Assembly: GCF_003627035.1 (NCBI RefSeq)
Contig: NZ_CP032626.1
Coordinates: 558,001-622,000 of the forward strand
Direction of reading: 5' to 3'
Length of the DNA stretch: 64,000 bases
From: Apilactobacillus bombintestini
GTDB taxonomy: Bacteria; Bacillota; Bacilli; Lactobacillales; Lactobacillaceae
Every line of letters starts with the position of its first letter. Position 1 is the first letter of the stretch. The notes beneath the pieces were generated by a model, which was not told the DNA's origin, made no database searches, and saw only the letters and a list, made by a program, of their open reading frames with translations. The translations under genes were made by a program, and so were the position numbers. Shown piece by piece: positions 26,811 to 37,331 of this stretch.

Positions 26811-27602
26811 ATGAAAACTAGAGTTTTAACAGCTATTATTGCCTTAATGATATTTGTTCCAATTGTATTATTAGGTGGTATATTTATAGAAATTGGTGCA
26901 ATTGCATTAGGAATTGTTGCCATGTCAGAAATTTTAATTATGAAGAAAAAATTGGTAGTTTCACCTGAAGCTATATTATCTTTTCTAGGTGTATTTTTAT
27001 TGATTGCACCAGATAAGTGGTTCAGTGGTATTTTCCATTCTTTCTTATCAGTTAATTTCATTTTTTATGTAATAGTAATGCTATTATTGCTAAGAAATGT
27101 GTTTACTAAAAACATGTTTTCTTTTGATGATGCGGGAGTAATTACACTAGCTATGCTATACATAGGTACTGGATTCCATTATTTTGTAGAAACTAGAAAT
27201 GCTGGAATTGCCGTATTGTTTTATGCACTATTCATCGTTTGGTTAACTGATAGTGGTGCTTATATTTTTGGTAAGCAATTTGGTAAAAACAAATTAGCTC
27301 CACATGTTAGTCCTAATAAAACTTGGGAAGGATCTATTTGTGGTTCATTGCTAGGAACAATTGTTGGAACTATATGGATGTGCGCATTCCATATTGGAAA
27401 TGTTTCTGTTGTTTCAGCTATTATCATCACTTTGATTCTATCTGTATTTGGACAATTAGGAGATTTAGTAGAATCAGCGCTAAAAAGATACTATCAAGTT
27501 AAAGATTCTGGTAAAATTCTACCAGGACATGGTGGTATTTTAGATAGATTTGATAGTTTATTATTTGTAATACCATTGTTGCATGTTTTTGGAATTATAT
27601 AA
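26811..27602 (+). CDS. cdsA: Phosphatidate cytidylyltransferase
   Basis: CdsA makes CDP-diacylglycerol from phosphatidic acid and CTP in the cytoplasmic membrane. The 263-residue protein has about eight hydrophobic helices and the family signature at 146-180 or so, with TDSGAYIFGK, KNKLAPHVSPNKTWEG and the downstream GQLGDLVESALKR and LPGHGGILDRFDS. Start ATG behind TAGGAGA. It lies between uppS and rseP with short gaps, in one operon. Confidence 0.95.
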   Translation: MKTRVLTAIIALMIFVPIVLLGGIFIEIGAIALGIVAMSEILIMKKKLVVSPEAILSFLGVFLLIAPDKWFSGIFHSFLSVNFIFYVIVMLLLLRNVFTKNMFSFDDAGVITLAMLYIGTGFHYFVETRNAGIAVLFYALFIVWLTDSGAYIFGKQFGKNKLAPHVSPNKTWEGSICGSLLGTIVGTIWMCAFHIGNVSVVSAIIITLILSVFGQLGDLVESALKRYYQVKDSGKILPGHGGILDRFDSLLFVIPLLHVFGII

Positions 27603-27619
27603 AATAAGGAGCGATGCAA

Positions 27620-28891
27620 ATGGTTATAACTATTTTGGCGTTCATAATTGTTTTTGGAATTTTAGTATTTGTGCATGAATTTGGTCACTTTATTGTGGCT
27701 AAAAAATCCGGAATTATGGTAAGAGAGTTTTCTATAGGTATGGGTCCTAAGATAATTTATTATCGTCATAATGAGACTACTTACACTATTAGAATTTTAC
27801 CATTGGGTGGATATGTAAGAATGGCTGGAATAGCCGATGATGATTCACAAGAATTATCACCAGGAACTCCGGTAACTCTTAAATTAAATGACAAAAATGA
27901 AGTAGTACAAATTAATACTAGTAAAAAGCAACATGTGTTAGATGGATTGCCATTGGAAGTTACTGATGCTGATTTGCAACACAACTTATGGATTGAAGGA
28001 TATCAAGATAACAGTGAAGAAGTTACAAGATATAAGGTAAACCATGATGCATTAATGGTTGAACATGACGGTACTAAAGTACAAATTGCGCCAGAAGATG
28101 TTCAATTTCAAAATGCTCCTGTTTTGAAGAAAATGATTACCAATGCTGCTGGAATATTTAACAATGTTATTTTGGCTATTGTTGCATTTTCGTTATTAGC
28201 TTTTCTTCAAGGAGGAGTAGCTAGTAACAGTAATTCAGTACAACCATTAAATACAAATTCAGTAGCTAGAGATGCTGGAATTCAAAATGGTGATCAAATT
28301 ATTAGTATAGATAATGTAAAGACTAATAATTGGACTGAATTAAGTAAAGCGGTTCAAAATAGACCTAATAAAAAAGTAAATGTAAAAGTTAAGAGAAATA
28401 ATAAAATTAGACAATATACTTTCAAAACTAGTTCACAAAAAGTGAATGGAAAATCAATCGGAATGATTGGCATTAACAATACACGAGATAAATCATTTTA
28501 TGCTAAGTTAACCTATGGCTTTAGAGAAACTTGGAATATGACTAAGGCACTAGTGAGTGAATTGGCATACATGGTAAGCGGTCATTTTAGCTTAAATGAT
28601 TTAGGAGGACCGGTAGCAATATTTGCAACCACTTCTAAAGCTACTAGTATGGGTATTGATGGAGTCGTTTATTTTATCGCATTCTTATCTATTAATTTAG
28701 CAATTATGAATTTGATTCCTATTCCTGCCTTAGATGGTGGTAAAATATTATTAAATATTATTGAAGCCATCAGAGGGAAACCAACTTCTGAAAATGTTGA
28801 AACTATTGTTACTTTAATTGGTTTTGCATTTCTAGTAATTCTAATGTTATTAGTAACTGTAAATGATATTCAAAGATACTTTTTACATTAA
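27620..28891 (+). CDS. rseP: Site-2 zinc metalloprotease RseP
   Basis: RseP-type proteases cut transmembrane substrates inside the bilayer, clearing remnant signal peptides and regulating stress factors. The active-site HEFGH falls in the first transmembrane helix (His19-His23), a PDZ domain lies in the middle (AGIQNGDQIISIDN) and the second motif NLIPIPALDGG is near the C-terminus. The ATG at 27620 (MVITILAF) is preferred to one two codons earlier, which is only two bases from AAGGAG. The region between the first helix and the PDZ domain is long, as usual in Lactobacillaceae. Confidence 0.94.
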   Translation: MVITILAFIIVFGILVFVHEFGHFIVAKKSGIMVREFSIGMGPKIIYYRHNETTYTIRILPLGGYVRMAGIADDDSQELSPGTPVTLKLNDKNEVVQINTSKKQHVLDGLPLEVTDADLQHNLWIEGYQDNSEEVTRYKVNHDALMVEHDGTKVQIAPEDVQFQNAPVLKKMITNAAGIFNNVILAIVAFSLLAFLQGGVASNSNSVQPLNTNSVARDAGIQNGDQIISIDNVKTNNWTELSKAVQNRPNKKVNVKVKRNNKIRQYTFKTSSQKVNGKSIGMIGINNTRDKSFYAKLTYGFRETWNMTKALVSELAYMVSGHFSLNDLGGPVAIFATTSKATSMGIDGVVYFIAFLSINLAIMNLIPIPALDGGKILLNIIEAIRGKPTSENVETIVTLIGFAFLVILMLLVTVNDIQRYFLH

Positions 28892-28912
28892 CAAGTTATA
28901 AGGAGATTTTTT

Positions 28913-30622
28913 ATGAAACAATCAAAAATGTTAATCCCAACACTTAAGGAAGCTCCTAAAGGGGCCGAAGCACTTAGTCATAAGTTGATGTTACGTGCCG
29001 GATATATTAAACAAGTTTCTGCTGGTATGTATGCATACTTACCACTAGCTTACAGAGTTATTTCTAATATTGAACGTATTATTAGAAAAGAAATGGATAG
29101 CATTAATGCTAATGAAACATTAATGCCTGCTGTTTTACCAGCTAAGCTATGGGAAGAATCTGGACGTTTAAGTACTTATGGTCCAGAATTATTTAAGTTA
29201 AAGAATCGTCATGACACAGATTTTATTTTAGGACCTACTCATGAAGAAACTTATACTTCATTGATTAGAGATACTATTAAGTCATATAAGAAACTTCCAT
29301 TAGTTTTATATCAAATCCAACCAAAATATCGTGATGAAGATCGTCCACGCTATGGTTTGTTGCGTTGTCGTGAATTTTTAATGAAGGATGCTTATTCATT
29401 CTCCATCGATGATGATGACTTAAACCGTATTTATGATGAAATGGAAAATGCATACAGAGATATTTTTGACCAAGTAGGATTAAATTACCGCACTATTATT
29501 GGTGATGGTGGAGCAATGGGTGGATCTGATTCAATTGAATTTTCTGCTCCTGCTGCAGTAGGTGAAGATACTATTGTTTACTCAGATAAGAGTAATTATG
29601 CAGCTAACTTGGAAATGGCAAAGAGTAAGTATGTTTCTGACAAGAAAGATGTTGAAATGAAGCCACTAGAAAAGGTAAGTACTCCTGATGTAAAAACTAT
29701 TGAACAAGTAGCTAAACATTTTGATACTGACATGAGTAATGTTGTTAAGAGTGTATTGTTCATGGCTGATGAAAAGCCAGTATTAGTGTTAGTACGTGGT
29801 GATCATGAAGTTAACGAAATTAAGGTTAAGAATTACTTAAATGCTTCCTTATTTGACTTTGCTAATGATGAACAAATTAAAGAATATGCTAATACTGTAA
29901 AAGGTTACGTAGGACCATTTAATTTGGATGACAATGTAACTGTATTGGCTGATAACTATGTTAAAGATATGACTAATGCATATGTTGGTGCTGGTGAAAA
30001 CGAAGCTCACTATGCAAACTTCAATGCTGAAAGAGATATTTCTGATGTTAAATTTGACGACTTTAGAATGGTTGAAGAAGGTGAAGTTTCACCTGATGGT
30101 TCTGGAGTATTAAAATACACTAGAGGTATTGAAATTGCTCATATCTTCAAGCTAGGTACTAGATACTCTAAAGATCTAAATGCAAACGTTTTAGATCAAA
30201 ATGGTCGTCAAAAGCCTGTAGTTATGGGATGCTATGGTATTGGTATTAGTCGTTTATTGACTGCTATTGCTGAACAACAAGCTGATGAAAATGGTTTAAT
30301 TTGGCCTAAATCCATTTCACCATTTGATGTACATTTGATTCCAGTTAATATCAAGAACGAAACTCAAATGAAGGTAGCAAACGAATTAGAAAAAGAATTA
30401 GAAGATAAGGGATACGATGTATTAACTGATGATCGTAAGGAAAGAGCCGGTGTTAAATTTGCTGATTCTGACTTAATCGGTCTACCAATTAGAGTTACTG
30501 TTGGTAAGAAAGCTAGTGAAGGTATCGTAGAAATTAAGATTAGAAAAACTGGCGAAACAGTAGAAGTTAAACAAGAAGAAGTAGTTAATACTGTTTCTAT
30601 CCTATTTAAAGATTTGAAGTAG
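28913..30622 (+). CDS. proS: Prolyl-tRNA synthetase
   Basis: ProRS charges tRNA-Pro and is a class II synthetase. The 569-residue bacterial-type protein has motif 1 and 2 ([31 protein letters not shown]), a YbaK-like editing insertion at about 230-410 ([26 protein letters not shown] in parts) and motif 3 [11 protein letters not shown], then the anticodon-binding domain. Start ATG behind AAGGAG, 21 bases after rseP. No T-box leader is visible here; a terminator follows. Confidence 0.96.
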   Translation: MKQSKMLIPTLKEAPKGAEALSHKLMLRAGYIKQVSAGMYAYLPLAYRVISNIERIIRKEMDSINANETLMPAVLPAKLWEESGRLSTYGPELFKLKNRHDTDFILGPTHEETYTSLIRDTIKSYKKLPLVLYQIQPKYRDEDRPRYGLLRCREFLMKDAYSFSIDDDDLNRIYDEMENAYRDIFDQVGLNYRTIIGDGGAMGGSDSIEFSAPAAVGEDTIVYSDKSNYAANLEMAKSKYVSDKKDVEMKPLEKVSTPDVKTIEQVAKHFDTDMSNVVKSVLFMADEKPVLVLVRGDHEVNEIKVKNYLNASLFDFANDEQIKEYANTVKGYVGPFNLDDNVTVLADNYVKDMTNAYVGAGENEAHYANFNAERDISDVKFDDFRMVEEGEVSPDGSGVLKYTRGIEIAHIFKLGTRYSKDLNANVLDQNGRQKPVVMGCYGIGISRLLTAIAEQQADENGLIWPKSISPFDVHLIPVNIKNETQMKVANELEKELEDKGYDVLTDDRKERAGVKFADSDLIGLPIRVTVGKKASEGIVEIKIRKTGETVEVKQEEVVNTVSILFKDLK

Positions 30623-30627
30623 TCAGA

Positions 30628-30657
30628 AAGGTCAGTTCAGTAAACTGGCCTTTTTTG
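30628..30657 (+). terminator. proS terminator
   Basis: AAGGTCAGTT (30628-30637) / AACTGGCCTT (30643-30652) with one T-G pair is followed by T residues. polC starts 24 bases later, so some read-through is likely. Confidence 0.85.
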
Positions 30658-30680
30658 GTGATAGAACTGGAGGTTTTATA

Positions 30681-33600
30681 TTGTTAAACCAGGAAGAGTT
30701 GTTTAAAAAATTATTAAATCAACTACAATTATCGGATCAAGTTGATAGTGATAATTTTAAGAACGGTCAAATCGAAAAGATAGATATTCATAGAAAATCT
30801 AATATGTGGCAATTTTATTTAAAATTACCTAAGATAATGGACTATAAATCTTTTGTTGATTTTTATAGTCGTATGCAAGCTACTTTTGATGAAATTGCAA
30901 CAACTAGAATAAAAATTAATGCTGATAATAATGAATTTGATAATAAAATTTTAGGAGATTATTGGGAATGGGTTGTAAAGCATGCTGATGTTTCTGATTC
31001 CATAAGAAATGAACTATTACAACATGAAGCTCCAAAATTAAATGATAAACGTGTGCAATTATTAGCTGAAAATGAGATCGTAAAAAACTTTTTGGTAGAA
31101 AAAGCCGTTAGTCCAATTGAGGATTTGTATCAAAATATGGGATTCCCTAAATTTCACATTAATGTTCTAGTGGATGAAACAGCTTCACAAGAAAAAATTA
31201 AAGATTTTAAAGCTGAAAAAGAAAAACGTGATGCTGAATTAGCTAAAAAAGCTATGAAGGCAATCAAAGAATCTGCTAATAAACGTGAGAAAAAGGGTGC
31301 TGAATCAGTACCAAAAGGTAAAGTTCAAATTGGAAGAAAAATCAAAGATGATATTGAAATAACTAAGATGGCTGATATCGTTCAAGAAGAACGTTTAGTA
31401 GTAGTTAATGGACACATCTTTAGCAAAGAAATTCGTTCACTTCGTTCAGGAAGACAATTAATGATTTTGAAGATTACTGATTATTCATCATCAATTGAAG
31501 TAAAGAAGTTTTCTAATAACGAAACTGATGAAGCTAACTTTGCAGCTCTTCAAGAAGGAGACTGGATTAAAGTTCGTGGTGGAGTTCAAGAAGATAATTA
31601 CAGTCATGAATTAACTTTGAATGCTTACGATATTAATCCACTTCATCATGAAGGAAGACAAGATACCGCTGATGATAAACGTGTGGAATTGCATTTACAC
31701 ACTACTATGAGTCAAATGGATGCTACTAATGGAATTGAGGAATATGTACAAAGAGCAAAAGATTGGAATCATCCAGCTATCGCTATTACTGATCATGCTG
31801 CTGTACAAGGATTCCCATTTGCATACAGTGCTGCACAAAAAGCAGGAATTAAAATGCTTTATGGTGTTGAAGCTAATGTAGTGGATGACGGGGTTCCTAT
31901 TACATTTAATGCTGATGATCGTAAGTTATATGATGCTACTTATGTAGTATTTGATATTGAAACTACGGGATTATCTGCAATTTATGACAAGGTTATCGAA
32001 GTTTCTGCCGTAAAAATGCAACATAACAATGTTATCGATCAGTTTGAAGAATTTATTGATCCAGGATTTCATTTATCTGAATTCACAACTAAATTAACTT
32101 CTATCACTGATGATATGGTTAAAGGCTCCAAGTCAGAAGAAGAAGTGTTTAAACTATTTAGAAAATTCTGTGGTGATAACGTAGTAGTTGGTCATAACGT
32201 TACATTTGATGTGGGATTCATGAATGTTGGTTATAAGAGATATGGGATGGATGAAATTCAAAATCCTATTATCGATACATTACCATTAGCAAGATTCTTA
32301 TACCCACACTATAAGAGTTATCGTTTAAATACTTTAGCTAAAAAGTTTGATGTTTCATTGGAACACCATCACCGTGCTGTTTATGATGCGGAAAGTACTG
32401 GTCATTTGAATTATATCTTCTTAAAAGATGCCGAAGAACGATATGGCATTACTAAGGTTAGCGAATTAAATGATCATATGACTGAAAATGATGCATACAA
32501 ACATGCTAGACCATTCCATGCGATATTAATGGCTAAGACACAAGCTGGATTAAAGAACATGTTTAAGCTAGTTTCACTTTCTAACGTTAAATACTTCTAT
32601 CGTGTTCCTAGAATTCCTCGTAGTGTGCTAGAAAAGTATAGAGAAGGACTATTAATTGGTTCAGCTTGTTCTAGTGGTGAAGTCTTCATGTCTATGTTGC
32701 AAAAAGGAAAAGAAGAAGCTAAAAAGAAAGCTGAATTTTATGATTACTTGGAAGTTCAACCAAGTGCGGCATATCAACCAATGATTGATTCAGAGTTAAT
32801 TCATGGAGAAAGTCATTTACATGAATTAATTCAAAATATGGTGGATATGGGTAAAGAAATGGATAAACCGGTGGTTGCAACTGGGGATGTTCATTATCTA
32901 GACCCTCAAGATTACATTTATCGTAAAATCTTAATTCATTCACAGGGTGGAGCTAACCCATTGAATCGTGAAAGATTGCCTAAGGTACCATTCCTAACTA
33001 CTAATGAAATGTTAGAAGATTTCAATTACTTAGGCGAAGATGTTAGTCATGAGATTGTAGTAACTAATACGCAAAAGATAGCTAATATGATTGATGACGA
33101 TATCCATCCTGTGTTGGATAGATTGTACACACCTCATATGAAAGGTGCGGAAGATGAAATCAGAAACAGTACAATGGATAAAGCCCATGAATTGTATGGT
33201 GATCCATTGCCTGAATTGATTCAAAAACGATTAGATAGAGAATTAAAGAGTATTATCGGAAATGGTTTCTCCGTTATTTATTTAATCGCCAAGCGTCTGG
33301 TAGCTAAGAGTAATAAAGATGGATATTTGGTAGGGTCTCGTGGTTCTGTTGGATCCAGTTTAGTTGCTACTATGGCTGGAATTACTGAAGTTAATCCATT
33401 GCCACCACATTATCGTTGTCCAAATTGTAAATACTCTAAATTCTTTACTAAAGGAGAATATGGTTCAGGATTTGACCTACCTCATAAGAAATGTCCTAAA
33501 TGTGGAACTTTAATGATTGGTGACGGTCATAATATTCCTTTCGAAACATTCTTAGGATTTAGTGGTAACAAGGTTCCTGATATTGATTTGAACTTCTCTG

Positions 33601-35006
33601 GTGACTATCAACCAATTGCACATAACTATCTAAAAGTTTTGTTCGGTGAAAATAACGTATATCGTGCCGGTACTATTGGTACAGTTGCAGATAAAACTGC
33701 TTATGGATATGTTAAGGCATATGAACGTGATACTGAACAAACCATAAGAACAGCTGAAATTGATAGGTTAGCTAAAGGTGATACTGGGGTTAAAAGAACT
33801 ACTGGACAACATCCAGCCGGTATCATCATTGTGCCTGACGATATGGATATTTATGACTTTACACCTATACAATATCCAGCCGATGATCAAAATGCTGCAT
33901 GGGAAACTACTCATTTTGATTTCCATTCTATTCACGATAATATTTTGAAGATGGATGTTTTGGGACATGATGATCCTACTATGATCAGAATGCTTCAAGA
34001 TTTATCAGGTGTTGATCCACAAACTATTCCAATGGATGATCCTGGTGTTATGGGATTATTCTCTGGAACAGATACTATTGGAGTTACCGAGGATCAAATA
34101 CAATCTAAGACAGGTACATTAGGTGTTCCAGAATTTGGAACTAAATTTGTTAGAGGGATGTTAGAACAAACTAAGCCTGAAAACTTCTCTCAACTATTAC
34201 AAATTTCTGGTTTATCACATGGTACTGACGTATGGTTAGGAAATGCTGATGAGTTAATTAAGGAAGGAAAAGCTACTATCGCCAACGTTATTGGTTGTCG
34301 TGATAACATTATGACCGACTTAATTAACTGGGGATTAGATTCTGAAACCTCATTTCAAATAATGGAATATGTACGTAAAGGTAGAGGTATTAAGGACGAA
34401 TGGATGAAGAAAATGCATGAAGCAAATATTCCTCAATGGTATATTGATTCATGTTTGAAGATTAAATACATGTTCCCTAGAGCCCATGCTGCTGCATATG
34501 TTTTAATGGCTTTGCGTGTGGCATACTTTAAGGTATACTTCCCATTGGTTTACTACTGTGCATATTTCTCAGTTCGTGCCGATGATTTTGATTTAGTTTC
34601 TATGTGTAAAGGAAAAGAAGCAGTTAAAAAGCGCATGAAAGAAATTAACGATATGGGAAATGATGCTTCTGCTAAAGATAAGAACTTATTAACAGTACTT
34701 GAATTAGCTAATGAAATGATGGAACGTGGATTCGGCTTTGAAATGGTTGATTTAAATCGTTCTGATGCCGAAGAATGGTTAATTGATGGTAATAAATTGA
34801 TTGCTCCATTTAGATCCATTCCTGGTTTAGGATTAAACGTTGCAAAGCAAATTGTTGCTGCACGTGAAGATAAGAAATTCATTTCAAAAGAAGACATTTC
34901 CAAACGTGGTAAAGTATCTAAGAAATTGATTGAATTTATGACTGAAAATCATATAATTGATGACTTACCTGATGAAAATCAATTGAGTCTATTTGATATG
35001 ATGTAG
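30681..35006 (+). CDS. polC: DNA polymerase III subunit alpha, PolC type
   Basis: PolC is the Gram-positive replicative polymerase with built-in proofreading. The 1,441-residue protein has an N-terminal OB-type region, a PHP domain split by the exonuclease ([14 protein letters not shown] near 335), a DnaQ-like 3'-5' exonuclease ([17 protein letters not shown] near 420-585), a zinc-binding pair (CPNC...CPKC near 913-940) and polymerase aspartates in [12 protein letters not shown]. It starts at TTG 30681, 7 bases after GGAGG; no ATG fits. It has a terminator just upstream and no strong promoter of its own, so it probably depends on read-through. Confidence 0.97.
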   Translation: MLNQEELFKKLLNQLQLSDQVDSDNFKNGQIEKIDIHRKSNMWQFYLKLPKIMDYKSFVDFYSRMQATFDEIATTRIKINADNNEFDNKILGDYWEWVVKHADVSDSIRNELLQHEAPKLNDKRVQLLAENEIVKNFLVEKAVSPIEDLYQNMGFPKFHINVLVDETASQEKIKDFKAEKEKRDAELAKKAMKAIKESANKREKKGAESVPKGKVQIGRKIKDDIEITKMADIVQEERLVVVNGHIFSKEIRSLRSGRQLMILKITDYSSSIEVKKFSNNETDEANFAALQEGDWIKVRGGVQEDNYSHELTLNAYDINPLHHEGRQDTADDKRVELHLHTTMSQMDATNGIEEYVQRAKDWNHPAIAITDHAAVQGFPFAYSAAQKAGIKMLYGVEANVVDDGVPITFNADDRKLYDATYVVFDIETTGLSAIYDKVIEVSAVKMQHNNVIDQFEEFIDPGFHLSEFTTKLTSITDDMVKGSKSEEEVFKLFRKFCGDNVVVGHNVTFDVGFMNVGYKRYGMDEIQNPIIDTLPLARFLYPHYKSYRLNTLAKKFDVSLEHHHRAVYDAESTGHLNYIFLKDAEERYGITKVSELNDHMTENDAYKHARPFHAILMAKTQAGLKNMFKLVSLSNVKYFYRVPRIPRSVLEKYREGLLIGSACSSGEVFMSMLQKGKEEAKKKAEFYDYLEVQPSAAYQPMIDSELIHGESHLHELIQNMVDMGKEMDKPVVATGDVHYLDPQDYIYRKILIHSQGGANPLNRERLPKVPFLTTNEMLEDFNYLGEDVSHEIVVTNTQKIANMIDDDIHPVLDRLYTPHMKGAEDEIRNSTMDKAHELYGDPLPELIQKRLDRELKSIIGNGFSVIYLIAKRLVAKSNKDGYLVGSRGSVGSSLVATMAGITEVNPLPPHYRCPNCKYSKFFTKGEYGSGFDLPHKKCPKCGTLMIGDGHNIPFETFLGFSGNKVPDIDLNFSGDYQPIAHNYLKVLFGENNVYRAGTIGTVADKTAYGYVKAYERDTEQTIRTAEIDRLAKGDTGVKRTTGQHPAGIIIVPDDMDIYDFTPIQYPADDQNAAWETTHFDFHSIHDNILKMDVLGHDDPTMIRMLQDLSGVDPQTIPMDDPGVMGLFSGTDTIGVTEDQIQSKTGTLGVPEFGTKFVRGMLEQTKPENFSQLLQISGLSHGTDVWLGNADELIKEGKATIANVIGCRDNIMTDLINWGLDSETSFQIMEYVRKGRGIKDEWMKKMHEANIPQWYIDSCLKIKYMFPRAHAAAYVLMALRVAYFKVYFPLVYYCAYFSVRADDFDLVSMCKGKEAVKKRMKEINDMGNDASAKDKNLLTVLELANEMMERGFGFEMVDLNRSDAEEWLIDGNKLIAPFRSIPGLGLNVAKQIVAAREDKKFISKEDISKRGKVSKKLIEFMTENHIIDDLPDENQLSLFDMM

Positions 35007-35011
35007 TTATA

Positions 35012-35040
35012 TTGAAATATCATTATTTATGTGGTACTAT
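35012..35040 (+). promoter_or_regulatory. rimP-nusA operon promoter
   Basis: TTGAAA (35012-35017) and TACTAT (35035-35040) have a 17-base spacer. Transcription would start near 35047, about 20 bases before a terminator hairpin. Confidence 0.65.
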
Positions 35041-35067
35041 AAATAATGATTTATATCTGGTGGAAAG

Positions 35068-35094
35068 GAGTGAGCAGAAATGCTCGCTCTTTTT
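35068..35094 (+). terminator. Leader terminator/attenuator of the rimP-nusA operon
   Basis: GAGTGAGCA (35068-35076) pairs with TGCTCGCTC (35081-35089) over a GAAA tetraloop, followed by T-rich sequence. It sits between the operon promoter and rimP. The stem takes in the GAG of a Shine-Dalgarno sequence and most of the start codon of the leader ORF. In B. subtilis this operon is attenuated by its own NusA at a leader terminator; the same logic is inferred here. Confidence 0.85.
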
Positions 35095-35109
35095 ATTGGA
35101 TTTTTTTAG
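35080..35109 (+). CDS. Nine-residue leader peptide upstream of rimP
   Basis: ATG CTC GCT CTT TTT ATT GGA TTT TTT TAG encodes MLALFIGFF. AAAGGAG at 35064-35070 is ideally spaced (9 bases) before the ATG. The start codon lies in the loop and right arm of the terminator hairpin, and the TAG stop is part of the TAGGAGG that is the rimP ribosome binding site. A ribosome here would open the hairpin and finish on the rimP start region. Existence is inferred from layout; no protein evidence can be seen. Confidence 0.5.
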   Translation: MLALFIGFF

Positions 35110-35120
35110 GAGGCGTATCA

Positions 35121-35594
35121 TTGAGCGAAGTTACAGAAACGGTTAAAAAATTAGTAACCCCAATTCTTGATAATCACGGATTCTATTTATATGATATTGA
35201 ATTCGTTAATGAAAATAAGAATTGGTATTTGAGAGTTTATGTGGATAAAGACAATGGAATTACTATTGAAGATTGTGCATTAGTATCTGATGAATTAAGC
35301 GAAAAGCTAGATTCAATGGATCCTGATCCAATTCCTCAAGCTTACTTTCTAGAAGTCTCTTCTCCAGGAGCAGAAAGACCTCTCAACAAACCTGAACATT
35401 TTAAAGAGGCCGTGGGTAAGTATATTCATGTTTCTTTATATGCTCCTATAGAAAAACAAAAAGTTTATGAAGGTACATTAAAAGAACTTAATGACGATGA
35501 TATCGTATTAACAATTAACTTAAAGGGTCGCATTAAAGATATAAAAATACCAAAGAAATCAATTGCAAAAGCAAGATTAGCAATTAAATTTTAA
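35121..35594 (+). CDS. rimP: Ribosome maturation factor RimP
   Basis: RimP assists early 30S assembly. The 157-residue protein has a KH-like N-terminal domain with LYDIEFVNENKNWYLRVYVDKDNGITIEDC and VSSPGAERPL, and an SH3-like C-terminal domain. The TTG at 35121 is spaced 7 bases after AGGAGG (35108-35113). An in-frame start at 35046 would run through the leader terminator and is rejected. It is the first gene of the nusA-infB operon, 17 bases before nusA. Confidence 0.94.
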   Translation: MSEVTETVKKLVTPILDNHGFYLYDIEFVNENKNWYLRVYVDKDNGITIEDCALVSDELSEKLDSMDPDPIPQAYFLEVSSPGAERPLNKPEHFKEAVGKYIHVSLYAPIEKQKVYEGTLKELNDDDIVLTINLKGRIKDIKIPKKSIAKARLAIKF

Positions 35595-35611
35595 TTAAGG
35601 AGAATTTAACA

Positions 35612-36697
35612 ATGAGTAAAGAACTTTTAGGCGCATTAGATGCCTTAGAAAATGATAAAGGTATTTCTAAGGAAACAGTTATTGATGCTTTGGAAGCAGC
35701 ATTAACTTCTGCCTACAAGCGTAATTATAATCAAGCACAAAACGTGGAAGTTTCTTTTGATGAAAAGAAGGGAAACATTCATGTTTATGCTGTAAAAGAA
35801 GTAGTTAACGAAGTAGTAGATGCAAGATTAGAATGCAGCTTAGCTGACGCACTACAATTAAACCGTGGTTATGAAATCGGTGACGAAATTCGTTTTGAAG
35901 TTACTCCAAAGAACTTTGGACGTATTGCTGCACAAACTGCAAAACAAGTTATTATGCAACGTGTTCGTGAAGCTGAAAGAACTATCGTTTACAACAAGTA
36001 CAGTAAATACCAAGATGAATTAATCACTGGTGAAGTTGAAAGACAAGACAATCGTTTTGTATACGTTAACCTAGGTAAGGTAGAAGCTGTTATGCCTAAA
36101 GGTGACCAAATGCCTAACGAAGAATACCGTCCACAAGACCACATCAAGGTATATGTTAACCGTGTTGAAGATGCTACTAAGGGACCTCAAATTTTCGTAA
36201 GTCGTACTGCACCTGGTCTATTGAAACGATTATTTGAAGAAGAAGTTCCTGAAATTTATGACGGAACTGTTGAAATTGTTTCAATTGCTAGAGAAGCTGG
36301 TGATCGCGCTAAGGTTGCTGTTAGATCCAATAATGAAGATATAGATCCAGTTGGTACAACAGTTGGTCCAAGAGGACAACGTGTTCAAACCATCGTTAAT
36401 GAATTAGGTGGAGAAAACATGGATATTGTTCAATGGACAGAAGATCCTGCTGAATTTATTGCTAATTCATTAAATCCATCTGAAGTAGTAGATGTTATTT
36501 TTGATGATGAAAATGAACATGCATGTACTGTAGTTGTTCCTGATTACCAATTATCATTAGCAATTGGTAAGCGTGGTCAAAATGCTAGATTAGCTGCTAA
36601 ATTAACAGGTTACAAGATTGATATTAAATCTGAATCAGAAGCTGATGATTTAGACAATGAATCAGAAGTCGATGAAGATGTCGATAACGAAGAATAA
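35612..36697 (+). CDS. nusA: Transcription termination/antitermination protein NusA
   Basis: NusA binds RNA polymerase and stimulates pausing and hairpin termination. The 361-residue protein has the N-terminal polymerase-binding domain, an S1 domain at about 135-200 (LITGEVERQDNRFVYVNLGKVEAVMP in parts), and two KH domains (VGPRGQRVQTIVNEL and AIGKRGQNARLAAKLTGYKIDI). It lacks the acidic repeats of enterobacterial NusA, as is normal in Firmicutes, and ends in a short acidic tail. It may regulate its own operon through the leader terminator upstream of rimP. Confidence 0.97.
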   Translation: MSKELLGALDALENDKGISKETVIDALEAALTSAYKRNYNQAQNVEVSFDEKKGNIHVYAVKEVVNEVVDARLECSLADALQLNRGYEIGDEIRFEVTPKNFGRIAAQTAKQVIMQRVREAERTIVYNKYSKYQDELITGEVERQDNRFVYVNLGKVEAVMPKGDQMPNEEYRPQDHIKVYVNRVEDATKGPQIFVSRTAPGLLKRLFEEEVPEIYDGTVEIVSIAREAGDRAKVAVRSNNEDIDPVGTTVGPRGQRVQTIVNELGGENMDIVQWTEDPAEFIANSLNPSEVVDVIFDDENEHACTVVVPDYQLSLAIGKRGQNARLAAKLTGYKIDIKSESEADDLDNESEVDEDVDNEE

Positions 36698-36720
36698 CGA
36701 ATTAAAGGAGTGATAATTCA

Positions 36721-37020
36721 ATGAGAACAAGAAAAGTTCCAATGAGAAAAGATGTTGTTACAGGTGAAATGGCTCCAAAAAAGGAATTAGTTAGAATCGT
36801 TAGAGATAAAGAAGGAAATGTCTCCATTGATGAAACGGGTAAAAAGTCTGGTAGAGGCGCTTATGTTTCTATAGATGTAGAAGTTGCAAAAAAAGCTAAA
36901 GAAGAAAAGAAACTTGATGAAGTCTTTTCAGTTGACTTAAGCGAAGATTTCTATAATGATTTAATTGCTTATGTAGATCATAAGCAAGCTAGAAAAGAAC
37001 TATTCAACAATGACAAATAA
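36721..37020 (+). CDS. ylxR: YlxR family RNA-binding protein
   Basis: This 99-residue protein (DUF448) has the family signature MRKDVVTGEMAPKKELVRIV and KKSGRGAYVS. YlxR homologues are RNA-binding, and the B. subtilis protein has been reported to modulate RNase P. It starts with ATG behind AAAGGAGTGA and its end overlaps the start of the next gene by 11 bases, indicating translational coupling. The position between nusA and the L7Ae-like gene is universal in Firmicutes. Confidence 0.94.
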   Translation: MRTRKVPMRKDVVTGEMAPKKELVRIVRDKEGNVSIDETGKKSGRGAYVSIDVEVAKKAKEEKKLDEVFSVDLSEDFYNDLIAYVDHKQARKELFNNDK

Positions 37021-37327
37021 AGATAAGTTATTAAATTTTATTGGAATTGCAAAGCGTGCTGGTAAGATTACTACCGGCGAAGATATATTACTCGGAGCAA
37101 TCCGTAAGAGAAAAATTAAATTTCTTATAATTGCTGCTGATTCTGGAAAAGCTAGTTTCAAGAAATTTACAGATAAAGCAAACTATTATGCAATTGATAC
37201 TAATACTGTCCTTACAAAAGAAGATATTAGCAAAGCAATTGGAGTTCCAAGAACAATCATTGGAATAACTGATAATGGATTTGCTAAACGGTTGAAAGAA
37301 ATGACAAATAACTGCAAAGGAACGTGA
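37010..37327 (+). CDS. rplGA: L7Ae-family ribosomal protein YlxQ
   Basis: This 105-residue RNA-binding protein of the L7Ae/L30e family recognises kink-turns. The core [29 protein letters not shown] and [12 protein letters not shown] is typical; the RAGK segment contacts RNA. In B. subtilis YlxQ binds kink-turn RNA but its cellular role is open. It overlaps ylxR by 11 bases and ends 4 bases before the infB start codon. Confidence 0.93.
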   Translation: MTNKDKLLNFIGIAKRAGKITTGEDILLGAIRKRKIKFLIIAADSGKASFKKFTDKANYYAIDTNTVLTKEDISKAIGVPRTIIGITDNGFAKRLKEMTNNCKGT

Positions 37328-37331
37328 TGGT

